From: Deltaproteobacteria bacterium
GTDB lineage: Bacteria > Desulfobacterota > Desulfarculia > Adiutricales > JAFDHD01
Assembly (NCBI GenBank): GCA_019308995.1
Contig: JAFDHD010000002.1
Location: 66,946-122,695, forward strand
Direction of reading: 5' to 3'
DNA: 55,750 bases
This document shows, piece after piece, positions 41,885 to 51,586 of the stretch (the stretch's first letter is position 1; each line of letters starts with the position of its first letter). The position numbers and the translations under genes were made by a program. The notes under the pieces were generated by a model. The model was given only the letters and a program-made list of their open reading frames with translations. It had not been told where the DNA came from and searched no databases.

Positions 41885-43324
41885 TTAAGTCAAAGCGGCC
41901 TTCTTAAGGGTAAGCACCACTGCCTGCCTGGTCTCAGTTCCCGCACGGACCCTCTCGGCGATCCTTAAGCCCCCAACCCAGACAATACCCTCCTGATCAA
42001 GGACCAAGGGTGTTCTGGGCCGCAGACGGGCCGGAACCTTGGCGTCAATGAAAAAATCATGTAACTTCTTACGGCCCTTCATCCCTAAAGGCTGAAAACG
42101 GTCCCCTGGACGCTGGTTCCGGACCAGCAGGGGCAGTGCCAGTCGGTTTAAATCCATTACTGCCTGAAAAGGGCCGAGATTCCGCGGCTCTGAATGTTGA
42201 AACTCATTAGAGATATCCGCTCGCAATTCAAGACCGAGCTCTTTAAGATGAACCAGGCCTGGAAGAACCAGGGGATACTCAAAAGAGACATCAGCCTCAC
42301 GTGGAGGCGTGCCTAAAAAAAGATATTCCCCTTGGACCCAGGCTCGAAGCCCTGCTGGAAGATCCAGACCCCGGTCCGTGCCTGAAGATGCCAGTTCCAA
42401 AACGTCCTCCACATGAGCCATTGTCAGGGCCTGAGTCTGCCCGGTTAAACACCGCACCCCTTCTCGAACCAGGCGACGCCCCAACGCCCGGTTTAAACCG
42501 GTCAGCTGTCCGGCCAGCAGCCGAATTGCCTCTTCCCCCTTCTCCCAACCCACACCTGGTTTTAACCCGACCAGGATTTCCTCCCAGGCCGATTCTTCTG
42601 CTTGAATAAGCCGGGCCGTTCGGACTAACGCGGCTTTAACGGCCGGATTATAATCCTGAGCCATACGGGGGAGAAGATCGTGACGAACCCGGTTCCGGGT
42701 AAAGCTCAAGCTCCTGTTACTGCTGTCCTCAACCCAGCTCAGGCCTTTGGCCTTTAGATAATCCAGAAGCTCTTCCTTCCAAAAAGTCAATAATGGCCGC
42801 AGGATATGTCCCTGCCGGACTGGAGGGATACCAGCCAGGCCCTGAGGACCAGCGCCTCGCATCAGGTTCAGGAGAAGGACCTCTGCGTTGTCATCGGCCG
42901 TGTGGCCGGTGGCGATATAATCTGCATTCCGCTCATGCCGAACCCGCTCCAGGAAGCGGTAACGGGCTTTACGCGCCGCCTCTTCCACAGAAAGCGATTC
43001 GGCCCGGGCCAGAGCCTGGCAGTCTGCCTTGGCCCAGATGAAAGGCGCGTCCAGCTCCTGAGCCATGCTTTCAGCTGCTTTTCGGTCCCTCTGGCTTTCG
43101 GAACCTCTGAGGCCATGGTCCAGATGAGCCGTGATCAATTCAATACCGAGCGCACCTGATACGGCCCGCAAGAGAGTTAGCAGGGCGGTTGAATCTGCAC
43201 CCCCAGAGAATGCCACCACCAGCCTTTGACCTGGCTGAGGTTTAACCAGGGCCAAAAAAGCTTCGCAAAAACGAGCCTCCAGGGCTTGAGTAATGGTATC
43301 TTCCTTTGAACTAACCGGGCTCAT
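41885..43324 (-). CDS. tilS: tRNA(Ile)-lysidine synthase
   Basis: A 479-residue TilS. The PP-loop is VVAFSGGADSTALLTLL (about 37-53), followed by TAHLDHGLRGSESQRD, IATGHTADDNAEVLLLNLMRG, and RPLLTFWKEELLDYLKAKG. The C-terminal substrate-binding domain includes RNQRPGDRFQPLGMKGRKKLHDFFIDAKVP, seen here as GDRFQPLGMKGRKKLHDFF. It makes lysidine at C34 of the AUA-reading tRNA. ATG 43324 has a poor ribosome site. The tilS-ftsH-folP order is widely conserved in this phylum. Confidence 0.93.
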   Translation of the reverse strand: MSPVSSKEDTITQALEARFCEAFLALVKPQPGQRLVVAFSGGADSTALLTLLRAVSGALGIELITAHLDHGLRGSESQRDRKAAESMAQELDAPFIWAKADCQALARAESLSVEEAARKARYRFLERVRHERNADYIATGHTADDNAEVLLLNLMRGAGPQGLAGIPPVRQGHILRPLLTFWKEELLDYLKAKGLSWVEDSSNRSLSFTRNRVRHDLLPRMAQDYNPAVKAALVRTARLIQAEESAWEEILVGLKPGVGWEKGEEAIRLLAGQLTGLNRALGRRLVREGVRCLTGQTQALTMAHVEDVLELASSGTDRGLDLPAGLRAWVQGEYLFLGTPPREADVSFEYPLVLPGLVHLKELGLELRADISNEFQHSEPRNLGPFQAVMDLNRLALPLLVRNQRPGDRFQPLGMKGRKKLHDFFIDAKVPARLRPRTPLVLDQEGIVWVGGLRIAERVRAGTETRQAVVLTLKKAALT

Positions 43325-43379
43325 ATTTATAAACTATATTTGTTTCAAGCGGTTAAGACAAGAGATTTAATAAGTGTAT

Positions 43380-43408
43380 TTGCTTTTAGCCTGACGGGGT
43401 GATAAAAT
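43380..43408 (+). promoter_or_regulatory. probable promoter of the cNMP/PilZ gene
   Basis: TTGCTT (43380-43385), a 17-base spacer and TAAAAT (43403-43408). A start near 43415 would exclude TTG 43421 as an efficient start and supports ATG 43478. Confidence 0.5.
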
Positions 43409-43477
43409 AAAGTTCACAGTTTGAAAAAGAAATTTGGGATTCAATATAAAGAACGACCCAAAGGAGCTTTAAATTCA

Positions 43478-44173
43478 ATGAGTCCTGAAAATTTACAGAG
43501 CGATCTGAGTATCGCGGCTGAAGAAGCATATTCTGACGGCGAAATCATCTTTCAAGAAGGCAGTTCCGGGGACTGGATTTACACCATCCTCTCTGGCAAG
43601 GTGGAAATATATAAAGTCATCGGTGGCAAGAAGATCGTGGTTGATATTCTCCAACCTGGTGATATCTTTGGTGAAGTCAGCTTCGTTGACAGGAAGCCCC
43701 GCTCTGCCTCGGCCAAAGCCGCGGGCGAGGTCAAATTGGGAGTCTATGACCGGGATTTTCTGATTCAGGAATACAACAAGCTGCCCAGCGACTTTCGACG
43801 TGTTTTTGACTTTATGGCCCGACGTTTGCGCAAAATGACCAACGTGGCCGCTAATCTGGCCGGTCGGAAAACAGAACGGGTGGAGCAGACAATCGAGGTT
43901 CATTACAAGAGCGCCGATGAATTTTATAAAGCCTACTCAAAAAACATCGGCGGTGGCGGCCTCTTCCTCAAGATCAATAACCTGCTGCAAGTTGGAACCG
44001 AGGTGAATCTCAAATTTACCCTGCCAGGGGATGATCTGCCTTTCAATACTGCCGGTAAGGTTGTTTGGCTGAAAGAGACTGAGGAAAAAGGGATGGGCAT
44101 CCAATTTACTAACCTCAGCACCCAGGATCAGATTCGGCTAAACGCTTTCCTGCGCCAGCACATCAAAGATTAG
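43478..44173 (+). CDS. cyclic nucleotide-binding plus PilZ-like domain protein
   Basis: About 231 residues. The first half (about 15-125) is a cNMP-binding jelly roll: [20 protein letters not shown], then [23 protein letters not shown], seen as [10 protein letters not shown] and the phosphate-cassette-like [10 protein letters not shown]. The second half (about 135-230) is a PilZ/TIGR02266-like domain with [19 protein letters not shown] and [11 protein letters not shown]. There is no helix-turn-helix, so it is not a CRP-type transcription factor. It may sense a cyclic nucleotide, di- or mononucleotide, and signal by protein contact. The classic PilZ RxxxR is not obvious near the domain start, so c-di-GMP binding is uncertain. 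ATG 43478 has GGAG 11 bases upstream. Confidence 0.8.
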   Translation: MSPENLQSDLSIAAEEAYSDGEIIFQEGSSGDWIYTILSGKVEIYKVIGGKKIVVDILQPGDIFGEVSFVDRKPRSASAKAAGEVKLGVYDRDFLIQEYNKLPSDFRRVFDFMARRLRKMTNVAANLAGRKTERVEQTIEVHYKSADEFYKAYSKNIGGGGLFLKINNLLQVGTEVNLKFTLPGDDLPFNTAGKVVWLKETEEKGMGIQFTNLSTQDQIRLNAFLRQHIKD

Positions 44174-44178
44174 TCCTG

Positions 44179-44655
44179 ATGAGTGAACCGCTCATATGTC
44201 CTCATTGTCAGGGTATGGTCCAGCGCTATCGCAGCCCAGCCCTGACAGTGGATATTATCATCGAGATCGAGGGTCAAGGCATTGTGCTTATCGAACGCTT
44301 GAACCCGCCCTTGGGCTGGGCTCTGCCTGGCGGATATGTTGATTATGGGGAAACGCTGGAGCAGGCGGCCTGCCGGGAGGCCCTGGAAGAAACCAGTCTC
44401 GAGGTGGAGGAGCTTCGTCAATTTCGGGCCTACTCAGATCCGAACCGTGATCCGAGGCAGCATTCTGTGACCCATGTTTTTTTAGCCAAGGCTCGAGGCA
44501 TCCCCAGAGGCAGAGATGACGCTCGCCGGGCCGAGGTTTTCTGGGCCACGAGGCTGCCAGCGCCCCTGGCGTTTGACCATGCAAAAATCATTAATGATTA
44601 TTTTGAGTTTACGGCCTCGAAAGGCTGCGAGCTGGCTTCAAAAGGGGGAGAATGA
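44179..44655 (+). CDS. Nudix hydrolase
   Basis: A 158-residue Nudix protein. The Nudix box runs [20 protein letters not shown] followed by ETSLEV, matching GX5EX7REUXEEXGU with all acidic and Arg positions kept. A CPHC near the N-terminus is only half of a zinc site. The upstream core [20 protein letters not shown] and later [22 protein letters not shown] resemble ADP-ribose pyrophosphatase or MutT-like housekeeping members. Substrate is unknown. It overlaps the AMMECR1 gene by four bases. Confidence 0.87.
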   Translation: MSEPLICPHCQGMVQRYRSPALTVDIIIEIEGQGIVLIERLNPPLGWALPGGYVDYGETLEQAACREALEETSLEVEELRQFRAYSDPNRDPRQHSVTHVFLAKARGIPRGRDDARRAEVFWATRLPAPLAFDHAKIINDYFEFTASKGCELASKGGE

Positions 44656-45206
44656 TGATGGAGGAGAAAATTAATCCAGAGGAGCAGAAGCTCCTTCTCA
44701 AACTGGCCAGATCATTCATTGAAGGCAGGCTTAAGGGTGGCGTAACGCCTCCGGAAATTCAGCCCATACCACCCTTCTCCACACCTTGCGGCGCCTTTGT
44801 CACCCTACGCAAGGCCGGTCAACTCCGGGGCTGCATTGGGACCTTCTCGGCGCAAAATTCCCTAAGTAAAACTGTCGAGGAGATGGCCCTGGCCGCGGCG
44901 TTTCAGGATCCGCGGTTCCCGCCGCTCAGGCCGGATGAACTCCAGGAGATTGATCTGGAAATCTCAGCTCTGTCACCCATGCGTGAGGTGGAAAGCGTTG
45001 ATGAGATCGAGGTCGGCCGCGACGGGATTTACATTACCCAGGGGCCTTACAGCGGGGTGCTCCTCCCTCAGGTCGCCACGGAAAATAACTGGGACAAACA
45101 GACTTTTTTAGAACAAACCTGTTTGAAAGCCGGTCTGGACCGAGATTGCTGGCGCTCAAAGGAGACGCAGATATTTATTTTTTCAGCCCAGGTTTTTGGT
45201 GAATAA
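44652..45206 (+). CDS. AMMECR1-domain protein
   Basis: A 184-residue AMMECR1 family protein: [20 protein letters not shown] carries the family LRGCIG motif, followed by [40 protein letters not shown], and a C-terminal region with [17 protein letters not shown]. Bacterial AMMECR1 proteins are often found with radical SAM and MEMO partners and have been linked to protein modification; here those partners are absent. ATG 44652 overlaps the Nudix stop, so it is coupled to it. Confidence 0.9.
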   Translation: MMMEEKINPEEQKLLLKLARSFIEGRLKGGVTPPEIQPIPPFSTPCGAFVTLRKAGQLRGCIGTFSAQNSLSKTVEEMALAAAFQDPRFPPLRPDELQEIDLEISALSPMREVESVDEIEVGRDGIYITQGPYSGVLLPQVATENNWDKQTFLEQTCLKAGLDRDCWRSKETQIFIFSAQVFGE

Positions 45207-45257
45207 AGTCTTGGGTCCATCGTTTCTGTTTGACGGAAACGAGGTGATGTTTAATTT
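45207..45257. terminator. possible bidirectional hairpin between convergent genes
   Basis: CGTTTC and GAAACG (45221-45241) can form a 6-bp stem between the convergent AMMECR1 and coaD genes. An AT-rich tract follows on the plus side (TTTAATTTTTAGTTTTTG). Confidence 0.4.
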
Positions 45258-45749
45258 TTAGTTTTTGTTTTGTTTGAATTTTTCTTTCAAACGCGCGTTA
45301 ACGACTTCAGGCACCAGGCCTTCAATGTTGCCGCCAAAAGAGGCCGCTTCTTTTATAATGGCCGAGCTGATATAAAACCATCTGTAATCGGTCATCATAA
45401 AGATTGACTGGATGTCCCGATTAAGGCGCCGGTTCATCAGAGCCAATTGAAACTCGAACTCGAAGTCAGACAGGGCCCTGATTCCCCGCAAGATAATGTT
45501 TGAACCCCGACTTTTGACATAATCAACAGTCAGCCCTTCAAAGGTGTCCACTTCAACGTGGTTATCATTATTTAAGGCTTCACGGATCATTTCCACCCGT
45601 TCGTTGACACTGAAAAGCGCATCCTTCCCAGGATTGACGGCCACGGCGATGATGATTTTATCGAAGATCTGAAGGCTTCTGCGTATCAGGCTCAAGTGTC
45701 CGTTTGTGATGGGGTCAAAAGAACCTGGGTAGATTGCAGTTTTTGACAT
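45258..45749 (-). CDS. coaD: phosphopantetheine adenylyltransferase
   Basis: A 163-residue CoaD of normal length: TAIYPGSFDPITNGHLSLIR with the nucleotidyltransferase TxGH, then NIILRGIRALSDFEFEFQLA, and YRWFYISSAIIKEAASFGGN with the ISS motif. It adenylates 4'-phosphopantetheine in CoA synthesis. It follows rsmD by 69 bases, the usual rsmD-coaD pairing. Confidence 0.95.
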   Translation of the reverse strand: MSKTAIYPGSFDPITNGHLSLIRRSLQIFDKIIIAVAVNPGKDALFSVNERVEMIREALNNDNHVEVDTFEGLTVDYVKSRGSNIILRGIRALSDFEFEFQLALMNRRLNRDIQSIFMMTDYRWFYISSAIIKEAASFGGNIEGLVPEVVNARLKEKFKQNKN

Positions 45750-45818
45750 GCTGTTCCTCCTTATGAAATATGTACAACTCTAAACACAACCCGACTTTAT
45801 CCCGGGTTAATCATCCAC

Positions 45819-46376
45819 CTAAGAACCCTTATAAACAAAAAAAACAACTTTGGTTTGACCATATATTCGCTCCTCGGTCAAGGACCAATTTTTACTGATC
45901 TGACTCAGGTCTTCCTTGCGCCAGTATTCGGCCACCACCAGGGTATCGGGGGAGGCGAGCCTGAACCGAACCATCATGCTCAAGGCTCGCTGGATCAAAT
46001 CCTCGCAGTATGGTGGGTCCATAAAAACCAGGTCAAATTGTTTGGCTTCATTTTTAAGAGGTCCCGGCCCTCGATTAAGGTCAATCTTCAGGATCCGTGT
46101 TGATTCTTTCAACCCCAATGCGTCAATATTGCGGTTAATAGCGGCCAGAGCTTCGGGCCGTTTGTCCACAAAGACCGCCCTGATCGCGCCCCGGCTCATA
46201 GCCTCAAGGCCTAGAGCGCCTGTTCCGGCAAAAAGATCCAGGACTTTGCGTCCTTCCACCCCAGGGCCCAGGATATTAAAGATCGCTTCCCGGACGCGGT
46301 CAGCCGTGGGCCTGACGGCCAGCCCGCGCGGAACGATGAGGCGGCGTCCCCGGTACTTTCCCCCGATTATGCGCAT
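45819..46376 (-). CDS. rsmD: 16S rRNA (guanine966-N2)-methyltransferase
   Basis: A 185-residue RsmD: MRIIGGKYRGRRLIVPRGLA, RPTADRVREAIFNIL, the SAM motif VLDLFAGTGALGLEAMSRG, and the catalytic FMDPPYCEDLI. It methylates N2 of G966 in 16S rRNA. The ATG has AAGGAG upstream. Confidence 0.94.
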   Translation of the reverse strand: MRIIGGKYRGRRLIVPRGLAVRPTADRVREAIFNILGPGVEGRKVLDLFAGTGALGLEAMSRGAIRAVFVDKRPEALAAINRNIDALGLKESTRILKIDLNRGPGPLKNEAKQFDLVFMDPPYCEDLIQRALSMMVRFRLASPDTLVVAEYWRKEDLSQISKNWSLTEERIYGQTKVVFFVYKGS

Positions 46377-46496
46377 GGGCTCCTTAACAAGAGAAAGCGT
46401 CTCAATTTTTCATTTCGAGTCTGGAACTGAGACTGCCAGCGGTGCTGCCTTATTTTTTCATTTCAGGAAGATGTATCTCTGAGTCAAGGCGCCCGC

Positions 46497-47582
46497 TCAA
46501 GACAGGCCGCTGATTACCTTGGAGGCGGTTCCCACGGCCCTAAAGGCTTCGATATATTCTCTGGCCGTCTGAAAGGCCTTCTCGACAATCTGGCTTTTAG
46601 CCTCCTGTGGAATTGAATCAATCTTGTTTTTAAAGGGCTTGGTAGCCTCTTTGATGTTCTTGCCAGCCTCAGCCGCCCATTCTTTCATTTCAGTCATTAA
46701 ATCGGGTGGCAGGAATTCATAAACGACATTCTGCCAGTGGGTGCCTACATTACCCTTGCGAATGCCATAGTCGGCAAAACGGCCCACCAAATGCAGCGGG
46801 GTGCCTGTGATACCGTGCTGAGCGATGACGTAACCATATTCTTTAATCGCTTCGTAGATCTCAGCTGTCCGGTTCAGGTCAATGGATACCGGTTCGCCGT
46901 CAAGGTAGTTCCCGTGTTTGGAACCGTTGTTAATAGCCAGCAGATTGGCTGAGATATTGTTCGCCTTCAATCCGGAAACGAATTCAACCGCTTCGTCAAC
47001 CGAGGTAACGGTCCCCTCGGAACCGGCCGACTTGATTTCACCCACTTCCACTTCCAGTCCGAGGCCAGCCTCCAGGATGGGCTGTGCCAGTGAGCTAGTG
47101 ATGCGAATATTATCCGGGATTTCATTGAAGGAGGCGTCAATGGCATAGCTGCTGTAACCGGCCTCCAACTCGGCTTTGATCAAGGCCCGGGCCGCTGCTA
47201 TTTCCTCCTCGCTGGTGTTCTTAACCGTGATATGGTCTCCATGAATGAAAAAAGGCCGGGTGAAATTACCGGCTTCAGCATATTCGACGATCGTCTCAAA
47301 GTAAATCTGAGGCGTCTGCCCGGTATACCCGCCGTCAATGTGCCCTTCGCTCTTAGCCAGCTCAAAGGCGACCACGGCGTCCAGTTCTTCAGCCGCCCGC
47401 ATGATTCCGGGAATGGCATGACGAATGCGGGTATTGCAGGCCATGATGATGACTTTTTCTTCCCTGAGGACGTTTAAAATATCTCTGGAGTTGAGCAGGC
47501 AAACCCTGCTCGAAGGACCGAGTTTATCCAGCACGTTCAGCGGTCGCTTGGCCAGGAGACTCTCGGGAACGGTAAGCGGCAT
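46497..47582 (-). CDS. class II fructose-bisphosphate aldolase family protein
   Basis: A 361-residue zinc aldolase. Zinc and phosphate motifs are FIHGDHITVKNTSEEE, GLGLEVEVGEIKSAGSEG, AINNGSKHGNYLDGEP and AQHGITGTPLHLVG. These keep the family His residues, the phosphate-binding glycines and the Asn/Asp region. The length and insertions differ from the E. coli FbaA and tagatose aldolases, so the substrate could be fructose-bisphosphate or a related ketose phosphate. It is downstream of asd with AGGAGGA upstream of ATG. Confidence 0.84.
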   Translation of the reverse strand: MPLTVPESLLAKRPLNVLDKLGPSSRVCLLNSRDILNVLREEKVIIMACNTRIRHAIPGIMRAAEELDAVVAFELAKSEGHIDGGYTGQTPQIYFETIVEYAEAGNFTRPFFIHGDHITVKNTSEEEIAAARALIKAELEAGYSSYAIDASFNEIPDNIRITSSLAQPILEAGLGLEVEVGEIKSAGSEGTVTSVDEAVEFVSGLKANNISANLLAINNGSKHGNYLDGEPVSIDLNRTAEIYEAIKEYGYVIAQHGITGTPLHLVGRFADYGIRKGNVGTHWQNVVYEFLPPDLMTEMKEWAAEAGKNIKEATKPFKNKIDSIPQEAKSQIVEKAFQTAREYIEAFRAVGTASKVISGLS

Positions 47583-47648
47583 GATTAATTCCTCCTTCTG
47601 GTGATTCTTCTTGACTTCTAGCCGGGCGGATCGTTCGAGTCCGGCCGG

Positions 47649-48674
47649 CTAGCTAACCTTAAGAAGTCCCTTTTCGATCAAGACTTCTCCGATCTGAATG
47701 GTGTTGAGGGCAGCGCCCTTACGGACGTTGTCAGAGACGATCCACATGATAATGCCTCGGTCACAGGAGATATCCTCCCGAATACGACCGACAAAGGTGT
47801 CGTCCTTACCTGCGGCCTCCGAGGCCAGAGGATAATCATTCTTGGACGGATCGTCAATTACGGTCAGGCCAGGGGCCTTTTTCATGAGACGCCGCACCTC
47901 TTCCGGGGTTATTTTTTCCTGTGTTTCGATCCAAACCGCTTCGGAGTGGCTGTAAAAGACAGGCACCCGGACCGTTGTGGCTGAGATCATGATCGAATCA
48001 TCACCCATGATTTTTCTGGTCTCGTTGACCATCTTCATTTCTTCCTTGGTATAGTCATTATCCAGAAAGACGTCAATATGAGGCAAACAGTTGAAAGCGA
48101 TCCGGTGCGGGTAAACCTTTTTCTTCATCTCAGCGCCGCTGAGGAGGGCCCTGGTCTGATCGGCCAGTTCTTCAACCGCCTTCTGTCCGGTCCCGGATAC
48201 GGCCTGGTAAGTTGAAACCACGATCCGTCTGATACCGACCGCGTCGTAAATTGGCTTAAGGGCTACGACCATCTGAATCGTGGAACAGTTGGGGTTGGCA
48301 ATGATCCCGGGATGGCCTTTCAAGGCCCTGGGATTGACTTCGGGCACAACCAGTGGTATATGCGGCTCCATGCGAAAGGCCGAAGAATTATCAACGACCA
48401 CGCATCCTGACTTTACGGCGTGAGGCGCAAACTCCTTGCTCACTGAAGCCCCAGCGGAAAAGAGGGCCAGATCACAGCCTTTAAAGGAATCTTTATCCAG
48501 AACTTCGACTGGAATATCCTTGTTGCAAAATTCGACCGTGCGACCGAGGGAACGTGATGACGCCAGCGGTTTGAGATTTTCCACTGGGAAATCCCGCTCG
48601 GCCAGGATTTTTACCATTTCCCGACCCACGGCCCCTGTGGCGCCTGCCACGGCGACGTTATATTTTTTACTCAT
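47649..48674 (-). CDS. asd: aspartate-semialdehyde dehydrogenase
   Basis: A 341-residue Asd: VAVAGATGAVGREMVKILAE, FSAGASVSKEFAPHAVKSG, VVDNSSAFRMEPHIPLVVPE, the active-site cysteine in IIANPNCSTIQMVVAL, and the phosphate/substrate segment RVPVFYSHSEAVWIET. It reduces aspartyl phosphate for lysine, methionine and threonine synthesis. It follows leuB by 47 bases, an arrangement seen in many bacteria. Confidence 0.95.
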   Translation of the reverse strand: MSKKYNVAVAGATGAVGREMVKILAERDFPVENLKPLASSRSLGRTVEFCNKDIPVEVLDKDSFKGCDLALFSAGASVSKEFAPHAVKSGCVVVDNSSAFRMEPHIPLVVPEVNPRALKGHPGIIANPNCSTIQMVVALKPIYDAVGIRRIVVSTYQAVSGTGQKAVEELADQTRALLSGAEMKKKVYPHRIAFNCLPHIDVFLDNDYTKEEMKMVNETRKIMGDDSIMISATTVRVPVFYSHSEAVWIETQEKITPEEVRRLMKKAPGLTVIDDPSKNDYPLASEAAGKDDTFVGRIREDISCDRGIIMWIVSDNVRKGAALNTIQIGEVLIEKGLLKVS

Positions 48675-48721
48675 TGCTTTCTCCCGGAATACCTTATTTT
48701 CTGCCTTCCTCTATGGTCTTT

Positions 48722-49792
48722 TCAATCCTGACTCAAGAGGTATTTTACCACTAGGTCACCGACTTCAGAGGTGGTGTGTCCCATGCGACCTGCGCCCAAA
48801 TTTTTAACGTCACTTGCCAGGACCGCTTTGATCGCTTCTTCAATACCCTGTGCGGCCTCGGTCTGTCCCAGTTCAGCCAGCATCATCTGTCCGGCGGCAA
48901 TGGCGGCCAGCGGGTTTATGAGGTTCTGCCCGGCGTATTTAGGCGCCGAGCCGCCAATGGGTTCGAACATGGAAACCCGGCCTGGATGAATGTTCCCGCC
49001 GGCGGCGATACCCATTCCGCCCTGGATCATGGCCCCCAGATCGGTGATGATGTCCCCGAACATATTGTCCGTCACGATAACGTCAAACCATTCCGGGTTT
49101 TTAACCATCCACATGCAGATGGCGTCCACATGGGCATAATCTGTTTCCACTTCCGGGAACCCGGCGGCCAGCTCATCAAAGGTCCGCTGCCACAGATCAA
49201 AGGCAAAGGTCAGCACGTTTGTTTTCCCGCACAGGGTCAACTTCTTTCTCTGGCTCCTGTCCCGCGCATACTTAAAGGCGTACTTAAGGCAGCGCTCCAC
49301 CCCGAATCGGGTGTTGATTGATTCCTGGATAGCCACCTCCTGGGGGGTGCCTTTTTTCAAAAAACCGCCCCCTCCAGCGTAAAGGCCTTCCGTGTTTTCC
49401 CTGACAACCACGAAATTGATGTCTTCCGGTCCCTTATCCGCCAGCGGGGTGGCGACTCCCGGGTACAGCTTCACCGGCCGCAGGTTGATATACAGGTCCA
49501 GTTCAAAGCGCAGGTGGAGCAGGATACCTTTTTCCAGGATGCCCGGTTTAACCTCCGGATGGCCGATGGCGCCCAGATAGATGGCGTCTTGATCCTTGAG
49601 CTCGGAAAGAACGTTATCGGGCAGGAGATCGCCCGTGGCCAGGTAACGTGCTCCGCCCAGATCATAATCCTCCAGATTGAGCGTAAATCCATACTTGTCA
49701 GCAGCGGCAGTTAAAACCTTGCAGCCTTCTCGAATGACTTCCGGTCCGGTCCCGTCACCAGGCACCATGCCGATATCATAGGTTAAGCTCAT
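48722..49792 (-). CDS. leuB: 3-isopropylmalate dehydrogenase
   Basis: A 356-residue beta-decarboxylating dehydrogenase: [39 protein letters not shown] (substrate arginines), [16 protein letters not shown], and [20 protein letters not shown] with metal aspartates, then [20 protein letters not shown]. It oxidises and decarboxylates 3-isopropylmalate. Its place after leuCD makes isopropylmalate rather than isocitrate the substrate. Confidence 0.93.
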   Translation of the reverse strand: MSLTYDIGMVPGDGTGPEVIREGCKVLTAAADKYGFTLNLEDYDLGGARYLATGDLLPDNVLSELKDQDAIYLGAIGHPEVKPGILEKGILLHLRFELDLYINLRPVKLYPGVATPLADKGPEDINFVVVRENTEGLYAGGGGFLKKGTPQEVAIQESINTRFGVERCLKYAFKYARDRSQRKKLTLCGKTNVLTFAFDLWQRTFDELAAGFPEVETDYAHVDAICMWMVKNPEWFDVIVTDNMFGDIITDLGAMIQGGMGIAAGGNIHPGRVSMFEPIGGSAPKYAGQNLINPLAAIAAGQMMLAELGQTEAAQGIEEAIKAVLASDVKNLGAGRMGHTTSEVGDLVVKYLLSQD

Positions 49793-49804
49793 AACAAATC
49801 AACC

Positions 49805-50302
49805 TCAGAGTCGTTTTTGTTTTTTTAATATATACGGTATCAGACCGCCGTCAGCCACCAGTTCGAGCATAAACTCCGGAATGGGTTGAAAGGCAAACCC
49901 CTTTCCCTGACTTAAATTCTTAACCCAACCGGCTTCTAAATCAACCTCAATCTCCTCGCCGGGAGAGAAATTTCCGGCCGCTTCAGCACATTCAATCAAA
50001 ATAAGCCCGATGTTAAAGGCGTTGCGATAAAAGATACGGGCAAAGTACTGAGCCATGACACAGCTCACTCCCGAGGCTTTGATGGCCATCGGGGCCTGCT
50101 CCCGTGAAGACCCGCAACCAAAATTTTTCCCGGCCACAATGACATCCCCAGGCTTGACCCCCTTGGCAAAGGCCGGATCAATATCCTCCATACAATGCCC
50201 AACCAGTTCGGTCACATCCGTGGTGTTGAGGTAGCGGGCCGGGATAATGACGTCTGTATCCACATTATCGCCAAAGACAAAGGTGCGGCCGGTGTATTTC
50301 AT
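49805..50302 (-). CDS. leuD: 3-isopropylmalate dehydratase small subunit
   Basis: A 165-residue swivel domain of the short, archaeal/HacB-like type: [39 protein letters not shown], and [15 protein letters not shown]-like segment seen as [19 protein letters not shown]. It forms the isomerase with LeuC. It lies nine bases after leuC. Confidence 0.94.
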   Translation of the reverse strand: MKYTGRTFVFGDNVDTDVIIPARYLNTTDVTELVGHCMEDIDPAFAKGVKPGDVIVAGKNFGCGSSREQAPMAIKASGVSCVMAQYFARIFYRNAFNIGLILIECAEAAGNFSPGEEIEVDLEAGWVKNLSQGKGFAFQPIPEFMLELVADGGLIPYILKKQKRL

Positions 50303-50311
50303 TTACCCCTC

Positions 50312-51571
50312 CTATAAATCGTCCGGGCTAATAATGCGACCGGCCACGGCTGACGCGGCCGCGACCGCGGGATTGGCCAGAAAGACCTCGCTTTTTTGAT
50401 GGCCCATTCGTCCGATAAAATTTCGGTTGGTCGTGGACACGGCCCGCTCTCCCTCGGCCAGGACTCCCATATACCCACCCAGGCAAGGCCCGCAGGTCGG
50501 GGGACTGATAACCGCCCCGGCGGAGAGAAATATCTCCAGGAGACCCTCTTTAAGGGCCGTACGATAGATGGTCGGCGTAACCGGAATAATGATCAGACGC
50601 ACGCCGGGGGCGACATGGCGGCCTTTGAGCACCTCGGAGGCGAGACGAAGGTCTTCGATGCGGCCATTGGTACAGGACCCGATCACAGCCTGGTCAATGG
50701 ACACGTCTTTCAACCTTGAAACGCCGACCACGTTTCCCGGCGAATAAGGCCTGGCCACCTGAGGTTCCAGCCCGCTGATCTCATACTCCCGAACCTCAAT
50801 GTAGTTTGCGTCAGCATCGCTCTGATAGAAGGTATACTTACGTTTGGCCCTGGACTCGACATACTCTCGGGTGATTTCGTCCGGGGCAATGATCCCGTTC
50901 TTGGCCCCGGCTTCGACGGCCATGTTGGCCATAGTCAGCCGGCCCTCTAAGGAAAGGGCTTCAATGGTCGGGCCGCAGAATTCCATGGCCCGGTACCGCG
51001 CCCCGTCCACGCCGATATCGCCGATGGTCATCAGGATAAGGTCCTTGCCTCCGACCCATTTCAAAAGTGCGCCTCGGTAAATGAACTTCATTGACTGCGG
51101 CACCTTGAGCCAGGTCTGGCCGGTAATGAAAATACCAGCCGCATCCGTACTGCCCATTCCCGTGGCCATGGCCCCCAGGCCGCCGTAAGTGCAGGTATGG
51201 CTGTCCGCACCGACGACCAGATCACCGGGCAGGACCAGCCCCTGCTCAGGTAACAGGGCATGTTCGACTCCCATGCGGTCCAGCTCGAAGAAATGCTCGA
51301 TTCCCTGCTCCAAGGCGAACTCCCGCACCTGCTTGACCATCTGGGCGGACTTGATGTCCTTGTTCGGGACAAAGTGATCAGGAACGAGCACGATCTTGTC
51401 CGGATCAAAGACCCTGGTAAACCCGGCCTCCTTAAAAACATCAATAGCCAGCGGCGCGGTGATATCGTTGGCCAAAACCAGATCAACCTCAACCTCGACC
51501 ATCTGGCCGGGATGTATTTCTTCCACACCGGCGTGAGCCGCGATTATTTTTTCTGTAATCGTTGAACTCAT
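50312..51571 (-). CDS. leuC: 3-isopropylmalate dehydratase large subunit
   Basis: A 419-residue aconitase-type subunit: VVGADSHTCTYGGLGAMATG, GSCTNGRIEDLRLASEVL and SPPTCGPCLGGYMGVL. The cysteines of the 4Fe-4S cluster lie in SCT and TCGPC. The length (about 420 rather than 465) matches the archaeal/Thermus/Clostridia-like class that pairs with short LeuD. It isomerises 2- to 3-isopropylmalate. Confidence 0.95.
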   Translation of the reverse strand: MSSTITEKIIAAHAGVEEIHPGQMVEVEVDLVLANDITAPLAIDVFKEAGFTRVFDPDKIVLVPDHFVPNKDIKSAQMVKQVREFALEQGIEHFFELDRMGVEHALLPEQGLVLPGDLVVGADSHTCTYGGLGAMATGMGSTDAAGIFITGQTWLKVPQSMKFIYRGALLKWVGGKDLILMTIGDIGVDGARYRAMEFCGPTIEALSLEGRLTMANMAVEAGAKNGIIAPDEITREYVESRAKRKYTFYQSDADANYIEVREYEISGLEPQVARPYSPGNVVGVSRLKDVSIDQAVIGSCTNGRIEDLRLASEVLKGRHVAPGVRLIIIPVTPTIYRTALKEGLLEIFLSAGAVISPPTCGPCLGGYMGVLAEGERAVSTTNRNFIGRMGHQKSEVFLANPAVAAASAVAGRIISPDDL

Positions 51572-51586
51572 AGATGCTGCCCCAGA

